Notes under the pieces: model-generated
The model's database searches: none
Seen by the model: the letters and a program-made list of their open reading frames with translations, nothing else
Told to the model about the DNA's origin: nothing
Shown here: one piece after another, positions 1 to 10,386 of the stretch
How positions within the stretch are numbered: position 1 is the stretch's first letter
Layout of the letters: each line of letters begins with the position of its first letter
Source of the DNA: Neurospora crassa OR74A
Lineage: Eukaryota > Ascomycota > Sordariomycetes > Sordariales > Sordariaceae
Assembly: GCF_000182925.2 (NCBI RefSeq)
Contig: NC_026504.1
Location: 1,612,001-1,676,000, forward strand
DNA: 64,000 nucleotides
Reading direction: 5' to 3'
Position numbers and translations under genes: made by a program

Positions 1-2259
1 GCAAATGTGAGGTGATCTGACAGCTGCGTGCAGTGCTGCAATGTAAATGTACTCAGGCACCTCGACTGTACCCCTCTTCATCTGCTGGAAGCTGCTTTAT
101 TTGTTGCAACTCGGAGAGATGGCGAACGCTCTTTTCCCGCGAGCAAACCCCTCATTCAGCATTTCGGGGATTTCAGGACCAAAGAAGCGCTGTTTTCCTT
201 GTGTTGTGTCTTGACGAGACACCACCTTTTTCGTCAAACCTTTTCTGCACCATCTGTTGTTCATGCCGATCCATGCTTGCTCCCACCCACCTATCCAGGC
301 AACACAACCCTCTCCTCATGGCTATATTGTAAAGACTCGAGATATCCGCCATCCACAGCTGTGACAGGTTTCCTCTTGTGGTCACACATGCACTGCGGTT
401 GCTAACGAGTTGCAGTCTATCCAATCACACGCATGTCGACTTGGCGCTACCTCCTAATGTTGGGTAGCGAGGGTATAGGAGGGCTGTAAGGCAACAACGA
501 ACAGGTTTGATTCTTGGAGCTGCCTAGTGGAAGAGGGAAAACGGAAGCCAGGCAGCCTAGATATACCCAAAAGGGTGTGCCAGTGAATGGGCAAGGCCAG
601 TGAAGGCGGCCCAGGGCACGAACTTCCAACCGAGGAACTCGAAACTTGGGTGCTTCTTTTACAAATACTTTTCACGATGGAGCCGACAAGACTGAACGGT
701 TGATTGCCATCCTGCATTGAAAAGGTGCCATAACCAAGCGGGGCATACACGCGGCTCTGTCCGTCACAATGCTTCTGTACCTGCGACTGCAAGAGGGGAT
801 TTTTTTTTTTCAAGCTTTGTATCTTGCATTCTCCCACGTTTTTACAGGATCAGCCAGCTTGACTCGCACATAACTCTCTCTGCGGATACTACTGGTCGGC
901 CGAAGACGGAGCCTAGGACTTTTTCTGGATTGAAATCACCTGTTTCCGTTTGGCCCAACTTCCGCCCAACACCAAAAATCCCAAAATTAGGCGTCGAACT
1001 AGCTAGAATTCCGGAAAACTTGAACCAACTTCTCGAGTCGATCTGATTAAAGCTACTCGCTTCCAATGACGCTGACACCAGAAATGTGACAGAAATGTCG
1101 CGGGCACTCTGGGTGAGTTGGCAATTCTGACAGAATTAACAATCGATGATGTCCCGGCAGTCACTTGATAAGTGCAGTCTTTTGGCCAGGATCCAGGACA
1201 GAAAGGTTGTTTTTATGCTTGAAAATCAAGTCAAGGAATACCTGTTGAAGAGTTCTGAGAGAGATTACTCTAGGTTCGAGGAGAAGAGGAGCTGAAATGG
1301 CAACATGGCGTCTTGGCATCTAGATGCTTTATCTATCTCGTCAAGAAACTTCAGTCCATAGAACAAGATGTGAAGGTCCGCCAGGGTATAATCAACACTT
1401 CTATTCAAGCAACTGCTCTGGAAAACGCCCATAAGGAGCTATCCTCGAACACTGATGGACCAGCAACCTCTAATTTTGAGCAGGCAGGCTCGCCTCAAGA
1501 AGACAATTTTGGCCCTAGACGACAGTGACAGCGACGGAGCACATTCAGGGGATAGCCTTTCTTACAGTGAAGACGACTTGTGAGCCGAGGCTTGTGTTTT
1601 GGAGAAGAGCAACCCCTACGAGCTGCATCATGATCTTACAACATTCCTGAGCATAACCGATCATATACTGGCTCTGCCATTACACCTGAGCCACCAAGAA
1701 TTCGCAGAACGAATGAGTAGCAAAGATAGTAAGGGAGGTGAGGAAGGCTAGGAAACTTATAAAGTAGACGACAACAACATCGAGGGTAACGGGACGGAAT
1801 GACGATCAAGACGGGTACTGATAGGTCGATGTTTTCTATTTCTTGGGTACCGGTTTCTGATTAGGGAATCTCCAGATGCGAAAAGTTCCATTGACCATTT
1901 ATCACATGTTGGCCTTTAGAGAGAAAACAACCTTGGATATCAAGTTCAAGCTGGATGCCGCCCTCGCTGCCCCTTCCCTAGGTAGTCTTATAGTAACTCA
2001 TCAGGGTTGTGTGTGCTTAGGAGAAACAAATATGGAAACCTACACAGTCAACCCTCAAAGAACTGGGGTAGGCCAACGGCTCCACTATTAGCCCCCTGTA
2101 ATCGTATAATTAGTGCACTGCTGTCCCTGTCTAATGACGACTGTTAGCACATGAAATTGGATGGGAAGTCATCGCAACGCGTCCTCTTTTGCGACTTAGC
2201 AGCTTCCTTTCCACCAAACAAAGGTGTAGAGGTATTCTCACCGAGCACCCCCCGACAAG
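1..2259. other. Gene-free left edge
   Basis: No supportable protein gene. Short open frames (for example 1313-1528 and 1876-2091 on the plus strand) lack family motifs and convincing splice partners. The stretch just before 2260 is the presumed promoter and leader of ALG3. The first kilobase may be the flank of a gene lying outside the window. Confidence 0.4.
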
Positions 2260-3732
2260 ATGGCCGCTCCGTCAAGTAGGCCAGAATCAAACCCGCCCCT
2301 CTACAAGCAAGCCCTTGATTTCGCCCTAGATGTCGCCAACGGTCGCCATGCTCTGTCGAAGCTCATCCCGCCCGCCCTCTTCCTGGTCGATGCGCTCCTC
2401 TGCGGCCTGATCATCTGGAAAGTGCCTTGTACGTAACAGGTACCGTGGAATGGAGTACGGTTACCCGTATGCTCACGATCGTAAACTACAGACACCGAAA
2501 TCGACTGGGCGGCCTATATGGAGCAAGTCTCCCAAATCCTCTCGGGCGAGCGCGACTACACCAAGGTCCGCGGCGGCACCGGTCCGCTCGTTTACCCGGC
2601 TGCGCACGTCTACATCTACACCGGACTATACCACTTGACGGATGAGGGGAGGAACATCTTGCTTGCGCAACAGCTGTTTGCGGGTCTTTATATGGTTACG
2701 TTGGCGGTTGTTATGGGGTGTTACTGGCAGGCCAAGGTATCTTTCTACAAGTGGCTTTGCGACAACGCTGGATGAGAGAGAAGCTGACAGAGTGAAACCC
2801 CCCCCCCAAAAAAACAGGCACCACCATATCTATTCCCGCTCCTGACTCTCTCGAAACGGCTACACAGCATCTTCGTCCTGCGCTGCTTCAACGACTGCTT
2901 CGCCGTCCTGTTCCTCTGGCTTGCCATCTTCTTCTTTCAGCGGCGCAACTGGCAAGCCGGCGCATTACTCTACACCCTCGGCCTCGGCGTCAAAATGACG
3001 CTACTACTCTCCTTACCAGCCGTAGGCATTGTCCTCTTCCTCGGCAGTGGCAGTTTTGTCACCACTCTGCAGCTCGTAGCAACAATGGGTCTGGTCCAGA
3101 TCCTCATCGGCGTCCCCTTCCTGGCACACTACCCCACGGAATACCTCTCCCGGGCCTTCGAGCTCTCCCGGCAATTCTTCTTTAAATGGACCGTCAACTG
3201 GCGCTTCGTCGGCGAGGAAATATTTCTCAGCAAGGGGTTCGCGCTCACACTGCTCGCTTTGCACGTTCTCGTTTTGGGAATCTTCATCACCACCCGTTGG
3301 ATCAAACCTGCGCGCAAGTCTCTTGTTCAGCTAATCTCTCCTGTCCTCTTGGCGGGCAAACCGCCTCTGACTGTCCCCGAGCACCGCGCTGCGGCGCGGG
3401 ATGTGACGCCGAGGTACATCATGACCACGATCCTGTCTGCCAATGCTGTGGGCCTCCTCTTTGCTAGGTCCCTCCACTACCAGTTCTATGCCTATGTCGC
3501 ATGGTCGACTCCATTCCTCCTCTGGCGCGCGGGGTTGCACCCTGTCTTGGTGTACCTGCTATGGGCGGTGCATGAGTGGGCGTGGAACGTGTTCCCCAGC
3601 ACGCCGGCGAGCTCGGCGGTGGTGGTGGGCGTATTAGGCGTTACGGTCGCAGGAGTGTGGTTTGGCGCACGGGAGGAGTGGGAGCCCGGGATGAAGTCGT
3701 CATCGAAGAAGGAGGAGGCGGCGATGCGGTGA
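2260..3732 (+). CDS. alg3: ALG3, Dol-P-Man:Man5GlcNAc2-PP-dolichol alpha-1,3-mannosyltransferase
   Basis: Three exons (2260-2428, 2492-2736, 2818-3732) encode 442 residues, the usual length of the family. Intron 1 (63 bp, GTACGT...CAG) restores the motif [13 protein letters not shown], followed by [21 protein letters not shown], the hallmark early lumenal region of ALG3. Intron 2 is 81 bp with a C- and A-rich 3' end. The rest is a polytopic membrane protein with the segments [16 protein letters not shown] and [14 protein letters not shown], and a conserved C-terminal stretch [20 protein letters not shown]. In the known family the enzyme sits in the ER membrane and adds the first dolichol-phosphate-mannose-dependent mannose to the lipid-linked N-glycan precursor. 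The C-terminus is lysine-rich ([12 protein letters not shown]), compatible with ER retrieval. Its stop lies 82 bp from the stop of the convergent eIF1A-like gene. Confidence 0.93.
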
Positions 3733-3814
3733 TGTGGTTGCTTTGCTGTCTGTAATATTTCTGACTGGCAATAAAATATGAATTTTTGGGTATCTCTGTT
3801 CTTCGAATGTCTCC

Positions 3815-4303
3815 TCAAGGTCCATACTTTTCGTCTTCCGAGTCGCTAGGCGGCAGTTTTCCAACAGTCGATTCCTCGTCTTCGGACTCGTCGTAAGTTT
3901 GTCTGACGAACTGCTTGGGCCTGTGTTTTCGTCCGTCAGTTAGCTTTCTCCATCCAATCCACTGAAGTAACAATGTGACGTACCAATAAGCCTCCTTCCT
4001 CCAAGCCTTCTCGTCCCTTACGATATTGATGATCTCTCCTACAACCTTGCTACCAGTCTTGCTGCGCTCCTCCATGGAACCCAAGTCAACCAAGACGTAA
4101 CCGCCGCGCTTGATCCAGATGGTGTTGCGGAAACGAGACTCGAGCTCGACTAGAATGGTCTTCTTGTTGGGCAGCTCGCAGATATAGTTGCTGTTGCCCT
4201 CGGCCTTGACGACGCGCGCAATGGATTGCGAATCGGTAAGTTGGTCGGGAGGGGTCAGCGACTCCTGGTCGGCGGCGTGAACGTGGCGTTTTGGCTTGCC
4301 CAT
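3815..4303 (-). CDS. eIF1A-domain (EIF1AD-like) S1/OB-fold RNA-binding protein
   Basis: Two exons (4303-3984 and 3920-3815) encode 141 residues. The 63-bp intron (3921-3983) has GTACGT, CTAAC and ACAG signals; splicing joins EAYW to PKQFVRQTYDESEDEES, which is expected of the family, whereas reading through gives an unrelated insert. I chose the ATG of MGKPKRHVHAA at 4303; the open frame extends upstream to 4411, but that part looks like leader. The core (RVVKAEGNSNYICELPNKK to VGEIINIV) matches the eIF1A-like OB fold, and the tail is acidic and serine-rich. Human EIF1AD is a nuclear/cytoplasmic RNA-binding relative of eIF1A that acts in small-ribosomal-subunit maturation; by analogy the same is inferred here. 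It is convergent with ALG3, and the 3' UTRs probably overlap. Confidence 0.88.
   Translation of the reverse strand: MGKPKRHVHAADQESLTPPDQLTDSQSIARVVKAEGNSNYICELPNKKTILVELESRFRNTIWIKRGGYVLVDLGSMEERSKTGSKVVGEIINIVRDEKAWRKEAYWYVTLLLQWIGWRKLTDGRKHRPKQFVRQTYDESEDEESTVGKLPPSDSEDEKYGP
3921..3983 (-). other. 63-bp intron of the eIF1A-like gene
   Basis: On the minus strand: GTACGT donor, CTAAC branch site, ACAG acceptor. The length is a multiple of three and the intron has no in-frame stop, so unspliced RNA would encode a protein with 21 extra residues. Confidence 0.8.
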
Positions 4304-5152
4304 GGTTGCGGATGGTTGGGGTTCTTTGTTGTTTACGATATTGCGCAACAATTGGCCACAAGAATAATTCCAGGCATAGGAAAGGGGAGCACAAAAATCT
4401 AAGGAAAACAACGGTTGATGAAATCATGGATTGGAACTTTTGGAACTTTTGGAATTTGGAGAAAAGTGGGGTAATCTCGATAGATGCATATTTTGTCCAT
4501 TGGAAAATTACCATGCCCAGGTACCTTACACATCTCCATACTATCCTCCCCCCCCTCAGCATTTACACGTTGTCGAGGCATCTGTAAAGTCTCAAGATGC
4601 CAATGGCTATGAGTGACACCTCTCTTCTAGATGGCCCTCTTCAATTCTTCATACATGTTAACTTGACTTTCTCCAAACACAATGTCAACAGTTGTAGAAT
4701 TTCTCTATGACGGCCAAGAATGCCGATCGCCCCCGGCTGTTCACTAAACCGCGGATCGGCGCCTTAGCACGCAACAGTGGGTAGCACCCGACCCGCCAGA
4801 ATTGGTCCACTAACATCGGGGATGCGGTGGCCGAGACAAAGCCAAAGTTTGAAGTCTTTCGGGGTTCCAGGCACCGTGCCGATGGGGGCCAACCCTGTGG
4901 GATTCAGTCCACTGCCGCGCCGCTTGCTGTGCCGTTGGGCCGCCGCGGGCCCGGTGCCGGGGGAGGGGCGTTTCTGTTGGCACTTGGGACCCCCCCGCGC
5001 CGACTCATTCCTTTGTTGCCCGTTGACCTCGGACTTCCTCCGGTCTTCACTTGACTTTTTCACTTCACCTCTATTCTTTAGAACCTTTCATTGTACAACT
5101 TCTCACCTAAATCACCTTCTACACAATCCCAAATATACTAAACAGAGTCAAA
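4304..5152. other. Divergent intergenic region between the eIF1A-like gene and the HAD phosphatase gene
   Basis: This 0.85-kb stretch has no supportable gene. It should hold the two divergent promoters. The phosphatase leader (about 5040-5152) is pyrimidine-rich, typical of a highly expressed fungal transcript. Confidence 0.5.
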
Positions 5153-6085
5153 ATGGGATCCAACGACTCCTCCTCCCTCCCCGCCTTGGCCACCAACCCC
5201 AAGTTCGTCTTCTTCACCGACTTCGACGGCACCATCACCCAGCAAGACAGCAATGACTTCATGACCGACACTCTAGGGTTCGGCCCGGCCCTCCGTAAGA
5301 AGGGAAACGAGAGCGTCCTCTTCGGCCACCGCGACTTCCGCGACAGCTTCTCGGAGATGCTGGACAGCATCAGCACGCCCTTTGACCAGTGCATTGAGAC
5401 TCTGCTCAAGAACATCACCCTCGACCCTGGATTCAAGGAGTTCTTCCACTGGGCCAAGGAGATCAACATGCCGATTGTGATTCTCAGTGGCGGCATGGAG
5501 CCTGTAATCAGGGCGCTGTTGGCCCATTTCTTGGGCAAGGAGGAGGCGGATAGCTTGCAGATCGTCAGCAACCAGGTGGCTGTTAGGCCGGGAAAGAAGA
5601 GTTTGAATGAGGAGGGAGGGTGGATGATCACTTACCACGATGACAGGTTTGTCACCCCTTGTTCCCTTTAAGTGTTTTGGATGACACGGAACAAACGCTC
5701 ACATCATGGAAAATAAAGTGGATTCGGCCACGACAAGTCCCTCGAAATCCGCCCCTACGCCAACTTGCCCGCCGACCAGAGGCCAGTCCTCTTCTACGCC
5801 GGCGATGGCGTCTCGGACCTCTCAGCTGCCAAGGAGACGGACCTTCTCTTTGCAAAGGCTGGAAAGGGTATGTTTTGCAATTCGAACGAATTACCATTCC
5901 CATTGCCATTGCCATAGTGTTTACTGACTTCGACACACTACACACACACAGATCTCATCACCTACTGCGAAAAGGAGAACGTGCCCTTCACCACGTTCCA
6001 CGACTTTACCGAGATTCTCGCTGTGGTCAAGGACATTGTTGCGGGCAAGGTGACCGTCAAGGAGGCTGCTGTTGGCAGGAAGTGA
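5153..6085 (+). CDS. HAD-superfamily phosphatase (phosphoserine phosphatase/MtnX-like)
   Basis: Three exons (5153-5646, 5719-5867, 5952-6085) encode 258 residues. Motif I is FFTDFDGTIT near residue 20, with both catalytic aspartates of the DxDGT signature. Motif II is IVILSGGMEPVI, and motif III/IV is FYAGDGVSDLSAAKETDLLFAKAG. This arrangement fits the PSPase-like subfamily that includes yeast YNL010W and bacterial MtnX-type phosphatases. Both introns (72 bp and 84 bp) restore frame exactly, including GFGHDKS across the first junction. Known relatives are small soluble cytosolic phosphatases; the true substrate cannot be told from sequence. Intron 2 ends in a (CA)n tract before the acceptor. 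Confidence 0.88.
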
Positions 6086-7496
6086 GCTAGCTACCCCCCT
6101 CCACCGAGCGTCTGTCGGTCTGTCTAGTCTTGTTCCTATTTCTTTCCGCTCAGCGTTTATTTTATTTTTCTTCCTGGACACTATTCTAGACGGTGCACAG
6201 GAGTGATTGGTTGGTTGCTTGGTTGGTTAGTAGCAGGCTACTTATGCCACTTTTCCTCCAGATAGAAGAACTCTTAGAAGAAGACAAAAGAAGGAAGCGG
6301 TTGTTCTTCTGAATGTTATAGACAATAGAAGTATGGGTCATCACTGTCCTCCCACTTCATAATTAGAAGGCGTTGTGTTGCTGGGCAATCCGCAAGGGCT
6401 CTCTGTCGGTTTCGGAACCTTGACTGAGGCTGAGGAATTCTTGCATAAGGCAACATATGTTGTATCACGGACGTCGTTGCCTGTTGTTTCTCACGGACAG
6501 ATAAGAGAGGGCGATTGATGGGTCCTCGGCTTTTGGCTCTCCAAACCCATGGATTGGGGTAGATTGGTCGGGCTGGAGAAGGCTTGGATAGATATCGTCC
6601 GCAAAGAGGCAGGTGACCTTCTTAGAATGAGAAATTTGCAATTGATTGGACGCATTCTAGTTTTCTTGGATATAGCGGAAGGAGCTTTACGAACCAACGC
6701 TCGTTACTCCGCATGTCTAGCTGGTGACACATGATAGAAAAACATCCCAGTGGCTTGTAGGCTAGGCGTGATATATAAACACTAGTGCTGTGACGACCCG
6801 ACTCCCGAAAGCTGACCTTCACTTCCGATTTACCGGTCAAGACCTCAACTTCTGCAGAGCTAGTCATCTGCCAACCTTTGATAGCATCATGTTGTGCCAT
6901 CTTCTCGTTCATATGCTGCCTCCATCAGCTAGATCTGCAACTTCGGAAATCCTCCAAGAGGGTGTAACAGACGCAGACCGAACTACTAGTTTCCCAATAC
7001 TACTACCGCACTTCTCGCCAAGTGTCCAATCGAGACTTGACAAGGCTATCGCTTACATAGACCAAGCATAATTTCCATGCATGTATACGAGACCTGAAAG
7101 AGCGACTGGTGCGCTTCTGGCTTTTGAATCATCGCTCTGGAGTCGAACGGGACGAGCGATGTTGACAAGCCAAACAGATCAAGATAGCCAGGAAAGCAAA
7201 TCTTGTTTTCTTATCCGAGGCAAAGCAAAGGTACCCCGGATTTACTTTGTGTTGTTTTGTCTGCATCGCCGGAGTGGGATCACTAAAGTCATGCCGCTGA
7301 CGGTTGGCATATCGCTTTTGTGTTCCCCATGGGGAAACACAGCGTAAGGGGGTGAATTGGCAAATATGCACACCCGTTGTAGGAAACCTCTATAAAGCGA
7401 GAACACCCGGCCATCCGACCGCCTAGGTACTGTGATGTTGGGCCTGAGTACCTTGCTTGCTCGTTTCGTTCCTGTCTTCAGTTACCCACCTGCAAA
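6086..7496. other. Intergenic region upstream of the small secreted-protein gene
   Basis: 1.4 kb with no convincing gene; frames at 6790-7071 and 7081-7347 have no recognisable features. It ends with the core promoter of the next gene. Confidence 0.45.
7391..7397 (+). promoter_or_regulatory. Likely TATA box of the secreted-protein gene
   Basis: TATAAAG in the context CCTCTATAAAGCGAG, 106 bp upstream of the ATG at 7497. The spacing fits a short fungal leader. The assignment rests on motif and position only. Confidence 0.5.
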
Positions 7497-8216
7497 ATGA
7501 GGCTTTTCCTCAGCCTTACGGCCCTCATTGCGGTCGCAACAGCTTGCACAATCCCAAGCACATCACTGCCCAACAATATCACCAGCCACTTCCGTGTCCA
7601 AGTCCAAAATGCTTCCTATCCTCAAATCCACAACAAGTACATGAACCTGATGGTCTCCGGAGGTGGTGACCGGCACCTGTACGTCGGAGGATCACCGCAA
7701 GTGGGCGACACTACTACCAACCTGCTCCTCATCAAGGGTTCGCTCAACTGGGTCTCCATCAATGCTGTCATTGGCGGCGAGGTGAGTTTGTCGCGATTCC
7801 CATGAAGAAGTCATCCGTCCAAGTACGAGTTCGAGTTGACGTCTCCGGACATAGGAATCCAATGTCGACGACACTGTCAAGATGTTCATGACGGAACGCG
7901 GCGATCCGAGAGCTCTATTCCAGCCGACGTACGCTTGCAATCCGGACAACGACAGCTTGCAGGTCGAGTTGCGATTTGTGGGAAAGCAGAATGCGCCGGC
8001 CGGAGGCTGGATTTGTGTGCGGCCATCGTTCGATAACAGTCATGAATTCCGGTACTATCCTCCGGGAAACACAAGTAAGTTCCGGCCTGTCCAATTGCCG
8101 TTCTGTCTTGGAGATTCTGTGACATGGCTGATTGATTGATTAACCCATGATGAACGACAGAGTCCGACCCGAACCGATTCTGCATCAAAGTAACACTGGT
8201 CGCCGTTCCCACATAG
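7497..8216 (+). CDS. Small secreted protein, function unknown
   Basis: Three exons (7497-7781, 7855-8074, 8161-8216) encode 186 residues. The N-terminus MRLFLSLTALIAVATAC is a classic signal peptide, probably cleaved after ATA. Several N-glycosylation sequons follow (NNITS, NASY, NDSL). The mature domain has a beta-rich look, with FRVQVQNASYP, LMVSGGGDRHLYVGGS and a later RFVGKQNAPAGGWICVRP. The protein ends in KVTLVAVPT. Intron 1 is 73 bp and intron 2 is 86 bp; both keep the frame. The layout resembles small ascomycete secreted proteins of unknown function (the DUF7907-type group comes to mind, but I cannot confirm it). The four cysteines would allow two disulfides. Confidence 0.8.
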
Positions 8217-9283
8217 AAATGGCCATCGTAAAGATCATCGGAGAGGACGGAGAAAACATATCCTGAGGAAATTTCAGTTGATGATGCGCAAGACTGGATA
8301 AAAATGGACCAGACATGGGAAGTGGTTGCCCTGGCGATGGGACCAGATGTTTTGTTTACCCCTGAGGGGATCCACACCCAGCAACTCAAGGTACAGCCAC
8401 ACTGGCCATGGTGTTGTTGAAGTTCAATGTTGTCTCAATTGACATGATTTCCGCCCGGCCGATCTATAATAAGTCTTCTTTGAAGGTCACCAAGTAGGAA
8501 TGAAATGAGCAATGAGAAGGCTCTTTGAATACACGTGTGTGACTGTAGCGCAAGTATCCAAGACACCAGAACCTCAGCCCTGAAGCGGCCGAGCGGATGG
8601 TGTTCTGGTGACTGCGCCACAGAATGCAAGGTAAGCAGCTAGAGCGAACAGCGGACAGTGCTGATCGCGTGCAATGACGTGCGCTGGTGTGCTGGGCTGA
8701 CAAGATGCACAAGTCAAAGACACTGTTGTTGTAGCCTTGTCGATTGATGGAAGGGCTGAGACACATTGGAAGCGCATCAACCTAGTTGGTGTTGGCGACG
8801 ACGATTTGTGAGAAGAGTACCAGGAGGATATGGGATTGACATTTGGGATTGTCATACGATCAGACGCAAGTCTCCAGAGTCTCTGAACAAAAGGGAAAAA
8901 GATGTTGCGAATCGAGGTCACCATGTCCATTCAGCTGAATGGTGGATGGCGGGGTCAATAGGACCCCTACCTCTAGTCGCCGTTCGCGTCATCGGCGGGA
9001 CCTGACAAATGGAGACTTTTCTTACATCATCAAAAAACGGGACGACGGGGAACATCGAGAAGGCTCCACCACTGTTGACGGCTTTGCTCCCGTAAGCTTC
9101 AGTTCAGCTCCCATGTGCCGCCGTTGCGTGATTGTACCGTACCCGTACCGTTTCTTTTGGCAGCCATCGGCTCTCGGTGCAGTCACAGTGCTTTGGGTGG
9201 TCTCGTAAAAAAAGAGGCTCAGCCTTTCCCATCTGTTGGAATTTACCGTAAAAAACCCCTCTTCCCCTCAACTCTCCTACACC
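8217..9283. other. Intergenic region before the thioredoxin gene
   Basis: About 1.07 kb without a supportable gene. Open frames on both strands (for example 8574-8930 minus) show no family features. A pyrimidine-rich leader precedes the ATG at 9284. Confidence 0.5.
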
Positions 9284-10057
9284 ATGTTCTCCTCCAGATT
9301 CATTAGACCTGCCGCCAGCACTTTTGCCAGAGCTACTCCTCGCCCTATCATCACCAATACCCCTTCAATTGCTTCCCGCTTTTTCACCACTTCGTCGCCC
9401 AAGATGACTGTCCACAACATTGCTACGTGAGTTCTAACCTGTCGCTTTTCCTTCTCGAGGCTGTGTGTGATACATAAAATCGCCAGCCAGCTTAGCCAGC
9501 CTTGATGGGTTCCCGTCTACCCATATGACCCAATGAACTGACAGTATCTCGATACAACAGCGTCGCCGAGTTCAAGGAGGCCATTGCCAAGCACCCCATC
9601 GTTGTCCTTGACGCTTTCGCTACCTGGTGCGGTCCTTGCAAGGCCATCGCTCCCACTGTCGCCAAGTACGTTCCCGTTCCCGATCTCAATAGTTCCAGCC
9701 CCAGCTACAGCCTTGTGCTCTTGTAGCATGCATACACACACATACATACTCCCTTTCTACCCTACTGTGATTTACGACGCGCAAGAGCGAGCGAAACATT
9801 TCCGCCCAGCCTGAAAACAACACAATGCACGTACTGACTAATCCTTTCTTGCTTGGAAAAGGTGGTCCGAGGAGCCTCAGTTCAAGGACACCGTCTACTT
9901 CGCCAAGTTCGACGTCGACGCCCTTCCCGACCTCGCCCAGGAGCTCGGCATCCGCGCCATGCCCACTTTCGTCATCTTCAAGAACGGCGACAAGGCTGAC
10001 GAGTTCGTCGGTGCCAACCCCCCTGCTCTCCTGGCCACCATCACCAAGCAACTTTGA
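9284..10057 (+). CDS. Thioredoxin with mitochondrial-type N-terminal extension
   Basis: Three exons (9284-9426, 9561-9665, 9862-10057) encode 147 residues. Residues 1-40 are rich in Arg, Ser and Thr with no acidic residue, as expected of a mitochondrial presequence. A second in-frame methionine at residue 41 ([16 protein letters not shown]) is exactly where an ordinary 107-residue cytosolic thioredoxin would begin. The active site WCGPC is at residues 70-74 and the cis-proline motif AMPT at 115-118. Introns are 134 bp and 196 bp. The family reduces protein disulfides with thioredoxin reductase and NADPH. Either the protein is purely mitochondrial, or leaky scanning or alternative transcription starts give two forms; the sequence cannot decide this. 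Confidence 0.92.
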
Positions 10058-10386
10058 ATAAAGAGCGGAGATATGGGATAGATACAACAGGATGATACCG
10101 AGAAATAGATAGGGAATGCAAAGTTTAAGCCATTCGGAACAGCACTTTGTGTGTGAGCGCCTACCAACATGCGCGCATGTGAGTGAGTAGGGCTGGGATG
10201 GGAGGCTGTCTGGCTAGGTATGCTGTGGTTAGAGTGTCATTCATGGTTACATACATGACTGCAACTTACCATTGCAGCACGACCACGATGGAGACTGCTG
10301 CCGGTACCCAACCACGATTCATGGCCCGACACGAGAAAAAGGAAAGACTAGAAACGGTACTGGAAACACTTGCGTACCTATCAAGC
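10058..10386. other. Convergent 3' region
   Basis: Tail-to-tail spacer of 329 bp between the thioredoxin and membrane-protein genes; it should hold both polyadenylation regions. No gene is seen. Confidence 0.5.

Noticed and set aside
1313-1528. 71-codon frame at the left edge
   Set aside because: Slightly protein-like but short, with no splice partner or recognised family.
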